DNA from: JBGOUJ01 sp041477005 | GTDB lineage: Bacteria; Acidobacteriota; Terriglobia; Bryobacterales; JACQDG01 | Assembly (NCBI GenBank): GCA_041477005.1 | Contig: JBGOUJ010000120.1 | Span: forward strand, 1-15,118 | Direction: 5' to 3' | DNA: 15,118 nt | Part shown: in pieces, positions 1 to 8,547 of the stretch | Layout: each line of letters starts with the position of its first letter | How positions within the stretch are numbered: the stretch's first letter is position 1 | Position numbers and translations under genes: made by a program | The notes under the pieces: generated by a model | Databases searched by the model: none | The model's input: only the letters and a program-made list of their open reading frames with translations | What the model was told of the DNA's origin: nothing

Positions 1-190
1 CTCACCCGCAGCACGCGCGACCTCTCCAGCGCCCCGCCGGAGACCCGGCTCCCGAGTTGCTGCTTCAACCCCTCCACCACACTCCTCCGATGTGCGGCGA
101 GCGTGTAAGAATGTCCTCCCACAGCGCGGGTGAGCAGGAACAAGCCATTGGTTTACCAGGATTTCCACGGTTGGCAAAAAAACTGCACTA
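1..190. other. Left edge without a convincing gene
   Basis: I see no gene with a start, a ribosome binding site and a family match here. On the minus strand one frame stays open from about position 155 to the left edge. It contains the residues VVEGLK, encoded by 17 bases (63-79) identical to those encoding the LVEGLK C terminus of the kinase pseudogene further right (1719-1735). This may be a decayed copy of the end of a similar gene or a coincidence in GC-rich DNA. An A-run at 176-182 follows. Nothing else could be supported. Confidence 0.4.
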
Positions 191-214
191 AGGAAAAGGG
201 ATCGCGGCGATCCC
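191..214 (-). terminator. Leftward rho-independent terminator
   Basis: Read on the minus strand, a perfect 7-bp stem (GGGATCG with CGATCCC, arms at 208-214 and 198-204, three-base loop) is followed directly by TTTTCC and then, about 10 bases later, by a run of seven T. This is the normal layout of an intrinsic terminator for leftward transcription. It could end the cytochrome transcript that stops coding at 392. On the plus strand the same hairpin lies just upstream of the short reading frame at 234. The assignment rests on pattern only. Confidence 0.5.
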
Positions 215-233
215 GTGCTCGAGGAGAAAGCAC

Positions 234-266
234 ATGCTCTGGACCATTGCCGTAATCCTAGCCTAG
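234..266 (+). pseudogene. Broken start of a small membrane protein gene (lmo0937-like)
   Basis: A strong ribosome binding site (GAGGAG, 221-226) sits seven bases before an ATG. The frame reads MLWTIAVILA and then stops at TAG. The first nine residues look like the N terminus of the very small two-helix membrane proteins of the lmo0937 family, which begin MLWTIAVIL and run to about 45-55 residues. The bases after the stop do not resume a family-like sequence in any frame I could read, so the gene appears broken after its first few codons. The arms GTGCT (215-219) and AGCAC (229-233) could fold with the binding site in the loop. The family assignment is from memory of a short motif and is tentative. 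The alternative is a random short frame or a leader peptide. Confidence 0.35.
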
Positions 267-308
267 TGCTTCTACTTACGCGGCTCAACGAATTCAATAC
301 GTGGGCCC

Positions 309-352
309 CGCCGGCGCGAGCCGGCGATCGACCCGCTTGGTGGGCGAGCGGG
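309..352. repeat. Two adjacent hairpins downstream of the cytochrome gene
   Basis: The first hairpin has a perfect 7-bp stem, CGCCGGC (309-315) and GCCGGCG (320-326), closed by a GCGA tetraloop of the GNRA type. The second has a 6-bp stem, CCCGCT (332-337) and AGCGGG (347-352), with a nine-base loop. Both lie just past the stop codon of the leftward cytochrome gene. Neither is followed by a T-run, so they could protect the 3' end of the transcript or help rho-dependent termination rather than act as intrinsic terminators. Confidence 0.4.
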
Positions 353-391
353 CGACCATGTCCTGCGCCTCGTTTTAGTCCTGCGGCGAGT

Positions 392-1633
392 TCAGTTTGC
401 GACCCGCCAGGCGGAGTGATTGCGCCAACCTCTCAGCGCGTCGGTGGCCCACTGGGTCGATTTTTCCCTGTGACAGGTGGTGCAAGGATTTGGAACCTTG
501 AGCCTCTCCGTTGTAACCGGCGAGATGAATCGGAACGTGTGACTGCGAACGTTTACCTCAGCGATGGTTTGCTCGATTCTTGGCATGTGGCAGGCGACGC
601 ACTCGCCACCGCTGGAGCCGGCCTTGTGGTGAGTGTGCTGCTCGATCGTGGCGGCGCGAGGGCCGTTCGGCGAGTTCGGGCCGTGACACTGCAGGCACAT
701 CACGCCGGCGGGCTTCAGTAGATCGGCATTGTTCTCCGTCCCGTGCACGTCGTGGCAGCTAAAGCAGGTCACGCCGTGGGTGTACATGAGGCTGGTCACA
801 TAGTCGTTTCCCTGCATTCGATTCTTGTGCCCGGTCCCATCGGCAAAGTGGGTGAATGTCGTCTCGCCGAGCTTGTGATCTTCCAACTGCCAGAAGTCTT
901 CCAGGTTCAGACCTACGTGGAATCCGACCGGCCAGTCGTAATACTTGCCGTTGATCAGGCTCTTCAGCGGACGCCCCTGAGAATGGCATTGGATACAAAC
1001 GTCGTTGGCGTGCACCGAATCCAGGCGGGCGGGATTCACGGTATTCGATCGCGACGGCTGCGCGAGGTGCTCGCTCCCGGGGCCGTGGCACTTTTCACAC
1101 CCCACGTTCCACTCGGTGACTTTCTGCGTCTCGATGTTGTAGTTCACGGAGTGGCAGCCATCGCAGAGCGGGCCCGTAGGGCGTTTGAGATTGTCCGGCG
1201 GATAGAAGGAAGTCCACCAGTCCGTCCCTTCCCTGACGAAGTATGGTCGCCAGACCTTGTTCGTGACGTCCCATTGTGCGGGCAGCGGGAAATAGTCGTC
1301 GCCGATTCGTTTGAAGTAGCGCTGCTTCCACTTGCTGCCGTAGGCGAAAGCGATGTCGTCTTTGGTGAAGGTGACAAGCGGGTCTGACTTTGTGAGGTCG
1401 GGAAGGATGGCATCCGGGTGCTCTTTGGGATCGCGCACAACGTTTGCCATGCGCGTCTTCCTCCACCGCTCATAGAGCGCTGCATGGCAGCCTTTGCAAG
1501 CTGCCGATCCAGCATACTGAGCCGGGCGAAACGGGGCCACACGCGGTGTTTGAGAGCAGAGCACGAGCGGAACCCCAATCAAGAGTGCGGCGCGGTGTAT
1601 CGTCTTAAGCATCCTGCTGACCGACTGGACCAT
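392..1633 (-). CDS. Octaheme c-type cytochrome, exported
   Basis: The protein has 413 residues and eight CXXCH heme attachment motifs, at about residues 46, 157, 179, 213, 290, 313, 345 and 384. It should carry eight covalent hemes and act in electron transfer outside the cytoplasm. Residues 8-28 (MLKTIHR, then a hydrophobic stretch) look like a signal peptide. Translation may therefore start at the internal ATG at 1612 rather than at 1633; neither start has a clear ribosome binding site. The spacing of the last motifs, with RSHTFRF between hemes seven and eight, resembles cytochromes that in Acidobacteria are often fused to TPR domains; here the protein ends soon after the last heme, with no TPR. 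The electron donor and acceptor cannot be read from the sequence, and no neighbour is an obvious reductase partner. The gene is monocistronic or precedes only non-coding sequence and a terminator at 191-214. Confidence 0.85.
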   Translation of the reverse strand: MVQSVSRMLKTIHRAALLIGVPLVLCSQTPRVAPFRPAQYAGSAACKGCHAALYERWRKTRMANVVRDPKEHPDAILPDLTKSDPLVTFTKDDIAFAYGSKWKQRYFKRIGDDYFPLPAQWDVTNKVWRPYFVREGTDWWTSFYPPDNLKRPTGPLCDGCHSVNYNIETQKVTEWNVGCEKCHGPGSEHLAQPSRSNTVNPARLDSVHANDVCIQCHSQGRPLKSLINGKYYDWPVGFHVGLNLEDFWQLEDHKLGETTFTHFADGTGHKNRMQGNDYVTSLMYTHGVTCFSCHDVHGTENNADLLKPAGVMCLQCHGPNSPNGPRAATIEQHTHHKAGSSGGECVACHMPRIEQTIAEVNVRSHTFRFISPVTTERLKVPNPCTTCHREKSTQWATDALRGWRNHSAWRVAN

Positions 1634-1715
1634 CGAAGATTACAGTTTAACCCAAAAGGGGTGCTTCAACCGGCGCCGGCCCCAAGCACGATGCAGGGTA
1701 CCGAGTCCGCCCCGC

Positions 1716-3530
1716 TTACTTCAACCCCTCCACCAGGTAAAGGTCCACGAGGTCGCGGCTGTAGGAATAGAAGTAAGATTTCAGATCGCGGGAGAGCTGC
1801 AGACTGTACAGGTTCCGGACCCCGGCCGGATCGGCTGGTTCAATTTCCTTCCAAAGTTGCTTTTGGCCCGTCGACGGATCCACGCGATAGACCTGGAATG
1901 GCAGAGTCCGGGCCCAGTAGATGTACAGGCCGTCGGCAACCCACGCGGCCGGCGAATAATCGGAGTTCAGGCCGGGGATCGGGCGAGGTTGGCCTCCGTC
2001 CACCGGGTGCACCGAAATGCCTCTGCCGTCTTGGATGGCAACGGACTTACCGTCGGGCGAGAGGATCGCTGCAGCGTCGCAGGGCAGCCCGGGCGGCGTG
2101 ACCGGCCGGGGCGCGCCTCCCGCCAGATCCTGAAGGTAGCCTCGCAGGCCCTGGCCCGTTTGATCGCCCAGAAAGAAAATCCGCTTCCCATCCGGCAGCC
2201 AGAGCACCGCTTGATAGGCTCGGATATTCTCGTTTTTCAGCTTGGTCGGTTCACCCGGCCCGATGGGCAGAAAAACCAGTTGCGGCGGGGAGAGGAGCAT
2301 GGTCACGGCCTGCTTGCCGTCGGGCGAAAGGCTGAAGGCCTGGCCCTCGCCGAGCCGGACTGCCGGCGACCCGTCGGTCTTGCGAAGGTAGACCGACCAG
2401 TGCCCCGCACCGCCGACCTTTCCGTACTTGGTGATGAGGAGCGTTTTCCCATCCGGGGACACGTCGTCGATCTCGGATACATCCAGCAACGACAAATCGC
2501 GCTCTTTGGTCTCCCCGGCCGGCAAGCCGTTGATGCCGACGCGAAGGGTCGAGCGCGCCAACAAGACCCGCCCGTCGCTAGAGATATCGAAAAGCTGCAG
2601 CGGATCCGGAAGGCGGGCGAGAAGTCGTAGCCGGCCGTCGAGGCTCACGGCGTAGAGAGTGTCGTCCCCGCCGGAGCGCGTATCGAACCAGATCTCGTCC
2701 GGCCCCGATCAGGCGAGGTCCACATAATCGCTGACGAATCCGCCCGTCAGAACCTTCTTCTTTCCGCCGCGATCGAGCACAGCGATCCTGCCGTCCATTC
2801 CAAATACCGGGGAGTGTTCCGCGATGCCGATCAGGTGTCCCCTGGGGGAAATGCGCATTGCGCCGATGTCGTCTGCGGTCTCATAGAGCACCTTGCCGAT
2901 TGGAAATTCGACGCGGTCTTTCCCGTTGACGGAGCGGACCACAGCGAGACTGTCCTCGGGCCCGGAGGGGCCCCAGTCGGCGAACTTGACGCCTTCGAGA
3001 ATCTCCCGGGGGGCGCCGCCGGCCAGCGGGGCTCGCGCCAGGGTACCTGCGTAGCGCGCGAAATTCAGCGTGCGGTCGCGCTTGAACAAAAGAGCCATTT
3101 CTCCAGAGGGAGAGATGGACAGAATGTCGGCCGCAGTGATTCCGAGCGGCCGGGACTCTGGGCTGCCGGGGCGGGTGGTGAAGATCTCCGCAGCTTTGCC
3201 GTCCCAGCCGGCGGTGTAGACGATGGTATGCCCCTCGGGAGCGAACCGGGCCGAGTAGATCGACCCGCGGCGAAACGTGAGCCGCTGGAACGTCGGCAGG
3301 TGCGTGCCGCCCGCTCTCTTTCCAACGACAAAGGCCCCGGCCACCGCGCCGAGAATCAGCAAGCCGATCAGCGCCACCATCAGCGGCCGGCGCCGGCCGG
3401 CGTGGCGGCCGATCACTACGGCCGGCGCCGGCGGGGCGCTGGGGGAAGAGAGCGCCTCGAGCCCAAACGCGAGGTCGCGCGCCGATTGGAAGCGCGCTTC
3501 GGGCGTCTTCTCGACAGGTGGGAGAAGTCA
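1716..3530 (-). pseudogene. Ser/Thr protein kinase pseudogene: TM plus TolB/WD40 propeller, kinase domain lost
   Basis: Reading leftward, the remnant begins with sequence typical of the end of a kinase C-lobe (VEKTPEARFQSARDLAF, about 3465-3519). A Pro/Ala linker follows, then a membrane helix (MVALIGLLILGAVAGAFVVG) and a propeller with repeated SPDG-type blades. The propeller stops at a TGA (2709-2711) but continues in exactly the same frame to TAA at 1716. The stop falls where the blade consensus has Trp (LA-W-S then IWF), so TGG appears to have become TGA. The downstream part reads SGPDEIWFDTRSGGDD and ends DLYLVEGLK, a usual end for these acidobacterial kinases. The catalytic domain and start codon are absent: just beyond 3530 the frame hits a stop and the receiver gene begins. 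Two independent lesions make this a pseudogene. A fragment from a GTG at 3416 (235 residues) or from 2648 (310 residues) could still be translated. Confidence 0.8.
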
Positions 3531-3567
3531 CCGCAAACCGCTTGCTGACGCATGCGGCTCAGTAAAT

Positions 3568-4014
3568 TCAACGAGGTACGAATCCGCCACCGAGACAAAG
3601 CGGGTTGCTGCCCCCTGAGGCTAGCGCGTCTGCGCGCCGAGTAAGCGACTTCAGCGCGTTCTCGAGAATCCACTGGAGATCTCGTCCGTGGAATGGCTTG
3701 CCGACAAAGTCAAACGCACCGGCCTCTAGCGCGTCGATCCATAGATGCTCGTCTGGTAGTCGCGAATAAGCAACCAGTGCTGCGCCGGGAGCCTGCTGCC
3801 GCAAACTCCTGAGCGTCAAGGGCCATTGCGTGTCGTCGTCCAGGTCCACGACGATCAAGGCAAAGCAGTCGAGGCGGGCCAAGTCTCGGGTTTCCGCCGG
3901 GTCGGCGGCCCGAATGACCTCAACCCCTATCCCTTCCAGAGCGGCGTAAAGGTCCGCATAGTCGTCTGTCGACGCGCTGCAGAGCAGAGCAATGATGCGG
4001 GGGCGTGACGCCAT
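3568..4014 (-). CDS. Stand-alone receiver-domain protein, degenerate
   Basis: This is a 148-residue protein made of one CheY-like receiver domain and a short tail. The likely phosphoacceptor is Asp57 (LIVVDLDD), the conserved Ser/Thr position is Ser84 (VAYS) and the conserved Lys is Lys106 (VGKPF). The pair of acidic residues that binds magnesium after the first strand is missing: the sequence there is ALLCSAST. It may therefore be phosphorylated poorly or work without phosphorylation. No output domain follows. The start is ATG at 4014 with AGGAGG eight bases upstream (4019-4024). It lies directly before the truncated kinase remnant and is divergent from the Crp/Fnr-type gene, so it may take part in the same response. 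Its kinase partner is not in the window. Confidence 0.75.
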   Translation of the reverse strand: MASRPRIIALLCSASTDDYADLYAALEGIGVEVIRAADPAETRDLARLDCFALIVVDLDDDTQWPLTLRSLRQQAPGAALVAYSRLPDEHLWIDALEAGAFDFVGKPFHGRDLQWILENALKSLTRRADALASGGSNPLCLGGGFVPR

Positions 4015-4032
4015 CTTCGCCTCCTACGTTGA

Positions 4033-4046
4033 ATAGCTGGAGCTAT
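4033..4046. promoter_or_regulatory. Perfect palindrome between divergent regulators
   Basis: ATAGCT and AGCTAT flank a two-base GG centre (6-2-6). The site lies between the predicted -10 element of the leftward receiver gene and its start codon, near the expected transcription start, where a bound protein would block transcription. The divergent Crp/Fnr-type protein is a natural candidate binder, but the arms do not match the classic CRP or FNR half-sites. Operator function is inferred. Confidence 0.35.
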
Positions 4047-4050
4047 GCCG

Positions 4051-4079
4051 AGTCTGTGCCCGGGCTGGTTCAATGTCAA
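4051..4079 (-). promoter_or_regulatory. Putative sigma-70 promoter of the receiver gene
   Basis: On the minus strand a perfect TTGACA (4074-4079) is followed after 17 bases by CAGACT (4051-4056), which matches only three of six positions of the -10 consensus. The start of transcription would fall near 4044, about 30 bases before the ATG. The weak -10 suggests either a need for an activator or a chance -35 match. Confidence 0.4.
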
Positions 4080-4140
4080 CTGTGCTGTTCTGCATAGCCT
4101 CAGGTGCGATAAAATGGAGGTAGAAAGACATGCGCGGACG

Positions 4141-4150
4141 AGGAGGTGAT
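4141..4150 (+). promoter_or_regulatory. Extended ribosome binding site of the Crp/Fnr-type gene
   Basis: AGGAGGTGAT is complementary over ten bases to the usual 3' end of 16S rRNA and sits five bases before the ATG at 4156. It fixes the start of this gene and predicts strong translation. The spacing from the AGGAGG core to the ATG is nine bases. Confidence 0.75.
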
Positions 4151-4155
4151 ACCAC

Positions 4156-4788
4156 ATGGTGCGCCGATCGATCCAGCGCTCAGGCGGTAAGCGGCGACAA
4201 GCGCAGCTTTTGCTCCGTCTGCCTGCCGGAGTGAAATTGTTCGATTCAAACCGGCCGTCGCGCCGGCTCTATCTGTTGCGATCCGGTCGGGTGAGGTTGT
4301 CTAGCAACGGCGAGGCGATCCTCGATCATCTCGCTCCCGGAGATTTCTTGGGTGAAGAGTCTCTGCTGCGCCGCTCAAGGCCGCGACAAACCGCCCTGAG
4401 CGTCTCCCCGGTCGAGGTTGCCTGCCTGCGGCAATCTGAGTTGTTGGACCAGCTTCAACACAACCGTCGATTCGCCTTACAGCTTCTGAAGAATCTGGCG
4501 CTTCGGATGGGGCGGTATGAGGGGACCATCAGGGACTTTGTAGTAGAGGGGACCGAAGCCCGTCTTGCCCGGTTGCTGTGTCGGCTGGCGCCATCGGAGC
4601 CTCCCTCAGGCTGGGTGCGGTTGCCATTCACCGTCACCAATCCGGAATTCGCGAGGATGATCGGCACGACGCGCTGGCGGGTCTCTCATTTTCTACATCA
4701 TTTTCAACAGCTCGGCTGGCTGCGCTTCGAACAGGGCATCTGGGTCAACCGGGAAGGCCTGGCGACCTGGCTTTCTCAGCGACACTAG
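4156..4788 (+). CDS. Crp/Fnr family transcriptional regulator
   Basis: The 210-residue protein has a cyclic-nucleotide-binding-like beta-barrel (about 20-100; LYLLRSGRVRL, then APGDFLGEESLL), a long dimerisation helix (about 103-130) and a winged helix-turn-helix (about 161-205; NPEFARMIGTTRWRVSHFL). It keeps the GE turn and a following Arg (R77) with Gln-Thr in the phosphate-binding region, so cAMP or a similar ligand is possible but not assured. It has only two cysteines (90 and 142), so it lacks the cysteine set of an FNR iron-sulfur sensor. It is divergent from the receiver gene and may control it and itself. A TAAAAT box at 4110-4115 could serve as its -10 element, with no good -35, which would fit activator-dependent or self-controlled expression. 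The ligand and regulon are unknown. Confidence 0.85.
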   Translation: MVRRSIQRSGGKRRQAQLLLRLPAGVKLFDSNRPSRRLYLLRSGRVRLSSNGEAILDHLAPGDFLGEESLLRRSRPRQTALSVSPVEVACLRQSELLDQLQHNRRFALQLLKNLALRMGRYEGTIRDFVVEGTEARLARLLCRLAPSEPPSGWVRLPFTVTNPEFARMIGTTRWRVSHFLHHFQQLGWLRFEQGIWVNREGLATWLSQRH

Positions 4789-4839
4789 GTCGTACTGTTC
4801 CCCCCGCACCCGGGACCGGCGCCAGGCGCGAGGACCCCG

Positions 4840-5913
4840 CTAGCCCGTCCTGGGCGGCAGTTCCTTCAGGGGCCCCATCCACTGCAACTGCCGGTCGATA
4901 TCCCTGTGCAGGCGATACGATTTTCGCACGGCGGCGACGGATTCGCCGCGCAGGTCGATCCGGGAAAGATCGTACTGCCCCAGACCGGTCTGCCCACAGT
5001 AAGTCAGGTAGCCAACCCAGTTCGGGTTGATACCCATCGTCTCCACGCCGATACGGTCAGCAGCGACAAAATCGGTCGACGCGATAGCGAGGCGCGAGGC
5101 GACCGCCGTGCCCGATGACGGCCCCTCGCCTTCCATGCCCTCAAAGCCGTCGATAACGGCCGCTCCCCAGTGAGGCTGCATCTTCTGAACCGTCAACAGC
5201 ATATTCCAGTGGGTTTGCCGGAGCCCGACGTGGTAGCGTCGCTTGTCGCTCCACTTCGGCGTCTCCTTCGGCGCGCTGTGCAGCGGCGCTCCCAGGACCA
5301 TGTTCTTCACCGCCATCGTCGCTACCACCGTGTCGTGCGTCTTCGGCATCGCAGAGCAGATGACGAAGGCGCGCGGATCGAGCAGCCTCGCGGCCAGGCG
5401 CACCGGCGCCGGGTGCAGATCGAAATCCACGAGCGGGATTGTCTCGTAGCGCGCCTCCTCGTTCAGATCCACCAGGCTTACCTTCTGGGACCGGTGCTCG
5501 ACCACCACCCGGTCATAGTAGAAATGCTCAAAGCCGTTCCGGGTTTCCCCCGCCGAAGATTCTGCGATGATCACCGGTCCCCGGAACCGTGGGGCCAGAT
5601 AATCGAGAATACCCCGCAGCGCGTCGGCATGCGTGGCTGCGAGCTGGTTCGTGGTGGAAACCAGGTTCGGTTTGATGACAACATATTCCTTCCGTTGCAA
5701 CACCGGACGAATCTGATCGTCGATCGCCACCAGGACATCGTGAATGTTTCTGCGCCGGTCGTCGCCACGGACCAGTGCCACCGCTGAGCGGCGGTCCAAG
5801 GGACGAATCGGCTGAGGTGCGCCGGGCGCTTGCGCCGCAAACAAACCGCTGCCTGCCGCGCCGGCCGCGCACGTCAGGCGAAAAAATTCTCGGCGGGAAT
5901 GCTCCGCGAACAT
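4840..5913 (-). CDS. DUF362 domain protein with Tat signal
   Basis: The protein has 357 residues from the ATG at 5913. That start is chosen because AGGAGGAGG lies just upstream and because it opens directly on a twin-arginine signal (SRREFFR at residues 6-12, then a hydrophobic Ala/Gly stretch to about 28). The reading frame is open further upstream to 6072, but that extension has no ribosome binding site. DUF362 hallmarks are present: VVIKPNLV (78-85), ATHADALRG (93-101), PKTH (190-193), AVKNMVLG (201-208) and a Gly-rich GMEGEGP segment (259-265). A folded protein is presumably exported, possibly with a cofactor. No ferredoxin-like CXXCXXC cluster is present, unlike some family members. The biochemical role of the family is not established. 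It ends 51 bases from the convergent Crp/Fnr-type gene. Confidence 0.8.
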   Translation of the reverse strand: MFAEHSRREFFRLTCAAGAAGSGLFAAQAPGAPQPIRPLDRRSAVALVRGDDRRRNIHDVLVAIDDQIRPVLQRKEYVVIKPNLVSTTNQLAATHADALRGILDYLAPRFRGPVIIAESSAGETRNGFEHFYYDRVVVEHRSQKVSLVDLNEEARYETIPLVDFDLHPAPVRLAARLLDPRAFVICSAMPKTHDTVVATMAVKNMVLGAPLHSAPKETPKWSDKRRYHVGLRQTHWNMLLTVQKMQPHWGAAVIDGFEGMEGEGPSSGTAVASRLAIASTDFVAADRIGVETMGINPNWVGYLTYCGQTGLGQYDLSRIDLRGESVAAVRKSYRLHRDIDRQLQWMGPLKELPPRTG

Positions 5914-5956
5914 GACGGACCTCCTCCTTTCCAAAAGCTGCTTGGAGTCCACCCCA

Positions 5957-5969
5957 GCACGCGGCGTGC
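5957..5969. repeat. Short inverted repeat in the DUF362/aldolase divergent region
   Basis: GCACGC and GCGTGC (6 bp each) flank a single base. The site lies about 45 bases upstream of the DUF362 start codon, in the 238-base intergenic region shared with the divergent DapA-like gene. It could be an operator or a leader hairpin. I found no convincing promoter on either strand of this region. Confidence 0.25.
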
Positions 5970-6151
5970 CACCCCGGCGCGCCTGAACCCGCACCTGAAA
6001 GACCAACATCCTCCTGTATGGCGACGCTCGGGTAACTGCGGTGTGACGCTGACTGGCAACCTGCGTGCTCAAGCCTACAAGCGAGCGGATCGTGTGGGAC
6101 CAGGAGACTGCTTCGCTCCTGATACCGGCTCGATTTGAAAAAGGAGGCTGT

Positions 6152-7114
6152 ATGTCAACCCCAACACCGCATGGAATTGTACCGGCCGTCGTAACGCCCT
6201 TTGACTCCGACGAGCGAATCGACTACAGAGCCTGGGAGAAGATCATTGACCGCCTGATCGCGGCCGGGGTTCACGGCCTGTTCTTCGGCGGCGGCCAGGG
6301 AGAGTTCTTCTCGCTGACCGGGCTGGAGCGCCGTGAGATGATGCGGGCATGCGTGGATATGGTCGACGGGCGCGTGCCGGTGTATATGGGCGCGGGCGCG
6401 GTCACCACCCGCGAATCGGTGGACCTGACCCTGGCCGCCGGCGACGCCGGCGCCGACTACGTGGTGATCATTACTCCGTACTACATCCGGCCCAGCCAGA
6501 CAGAGCTGCTCGATCATTACCTGACGATCTGTCACCATTCGCCGGCGCCGGTATTCGCCTACAACATTCCCGAGCGTACGGGCGTAGAACTTGCCCCGGA
6601 AACGGCCCGTCGCATCCGCGAGCACTCGGACCGCTTCATCGGGCTCAAGGACAGCAGCGGGGATCTGCAGCGGATCCGGGAGTTCGTCGCCATCGGCGGC
6701 GTAACCGGCCGGCCGTTCTATGTGTTCATGGGGCGCGACCACATGATCCTGCCGGCCCTCCAAGCGGGGTGCGCCGGGGCTGTCTCCGCCTGCGCCAACG
6801 TGATCCCGGAAATCATGGTGCAGCTCTACGAGGCGCATGAAAAGGGCGATTTGTCCCGAGCGGAGCAGTTGCAAGAACGCATCACACCCCTGCGCACGGC
6901 CTTCTCCATGGGAACCTTCCCGGTGGTGATCAAGGAGGCCATGAAGATCGCCGGGCTTCCGGCAGGAGATTGTCGCAGGCCGGTGGGGAGCCTTTCGGAG
7001 CAGGAACGGGAGCAACTCCGCTTGCTGGTGCTGGCTGGTGGCTTCACCCGCGCCACACCAATGCTGCGTACCCCCGTGGGCGCCATCAGCCCGCACGCTC
7101 CCGTAGCCAGTTGA
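6152..7114 (+). CDS. Dihydrodipicolinate synthase/N-acetylneuraminate lyase superfamily protein
   Basis: The protein has 320 residues from the ATG at 6152, which has AAGGAGG six bases upstream; an open extension to 6065 has no such site. It is a class I aldolase TIM barrel. The Schiff-base lysine is K166 (GLKDSSGD), the catalytic tyrosine is Y137 (YNIPERTG), and YYIRP (110-114) is the usual loop. The substrate-carboxylate motif, GTTGE in true DapA, reads GGGQGE here (46-51), so both threonines are missing. That argues against lysine biosynthesis and for another 2-oxo acid aldolase or dehydratase, such as a sugar-acid lyase. The C-terminal tail after about residue 300 is longer than usual. The divergent DUF362 gene gives no hint about the substrate. 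Confidence 0.85.
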   Translation: MSTPTPHGIVPAVVTPFDSDERIDYRAWEKIIDRLIAAGVHGLFFGGGQGEFFSLTGLERREMMRACVDMVDGRVPVYMGAGAVTTRESVDLTLAAGDAGADYVVIITPYYIRPSQTELLDHYLTICHHSPAPVFAYNIPERTGVELAPETARRIREHSDRFIGLKDSSGDLQRIREFVAIGGVTGRPFYVFMGRDHMILPALQAGCAGAVSACANVIPEIMVQLYEAHEKGDLSRAEQLQERITPLRTAFSMGTFPVVIKEAMKIAGLPAGDCRRPVGSLSEQEREQLRLLVLAGGFTRATPMLRTPVGAISPHAPVAS

Positions 7115-7131
7115 GCCTACGACCGGCGCTC

Positions 7132-7145
7132 GTGCTCTCGAGCAC
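7132..7145. repeat. Hairpin after the DapA-like gene
   Basis: GTGCTC and GAGCAC form a perfect 6-bp inverted repeat around a two-base centre, 18 bases after the stop codon of the rightward DapA-like gene. It lies between two convergent genes. No T-run follows, so it is only a possible rho-assisted terminator or processing site. Confidence 0.25.
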
Positions 7146-7287
7146 TCGAAAGCCCATCGTCGGAGGGTAACTTGCAGACCAATCTTGCGCACCGCCATCC
7201 TGGCGACACGTCCTGAGGGGGATATTCGCCCCGCACCGCTGCATCCCACGGTCGTGTGACAGTCGATCAACCGTGTGCCCGCGGGCT

Positions 7288-8547
<1,260 letters not shown>

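Noticed and set aside
743..1387. Plus-strand frame of 214 codons opposite the cytochrome
   Set aside because: The minus strand shows eight heme motifs; the plus-strand translation has no recognisable domain.
2709..2711. TGA read as Trp (alternative genetic code or selenocysteine) in the kinase remnant
   Set aside because: TGA ends other intact genes here, no selenocysteine hairpin was seen, the position calls for Trp, and the gene is already broken by loss of its kinase domain.
4156..4788. FNR-type oxygen sensor with an iron-sulfur cluster
   Set aside because: Only two cysteines are present and they are not arranged as in the FNR N-terminal cluster.
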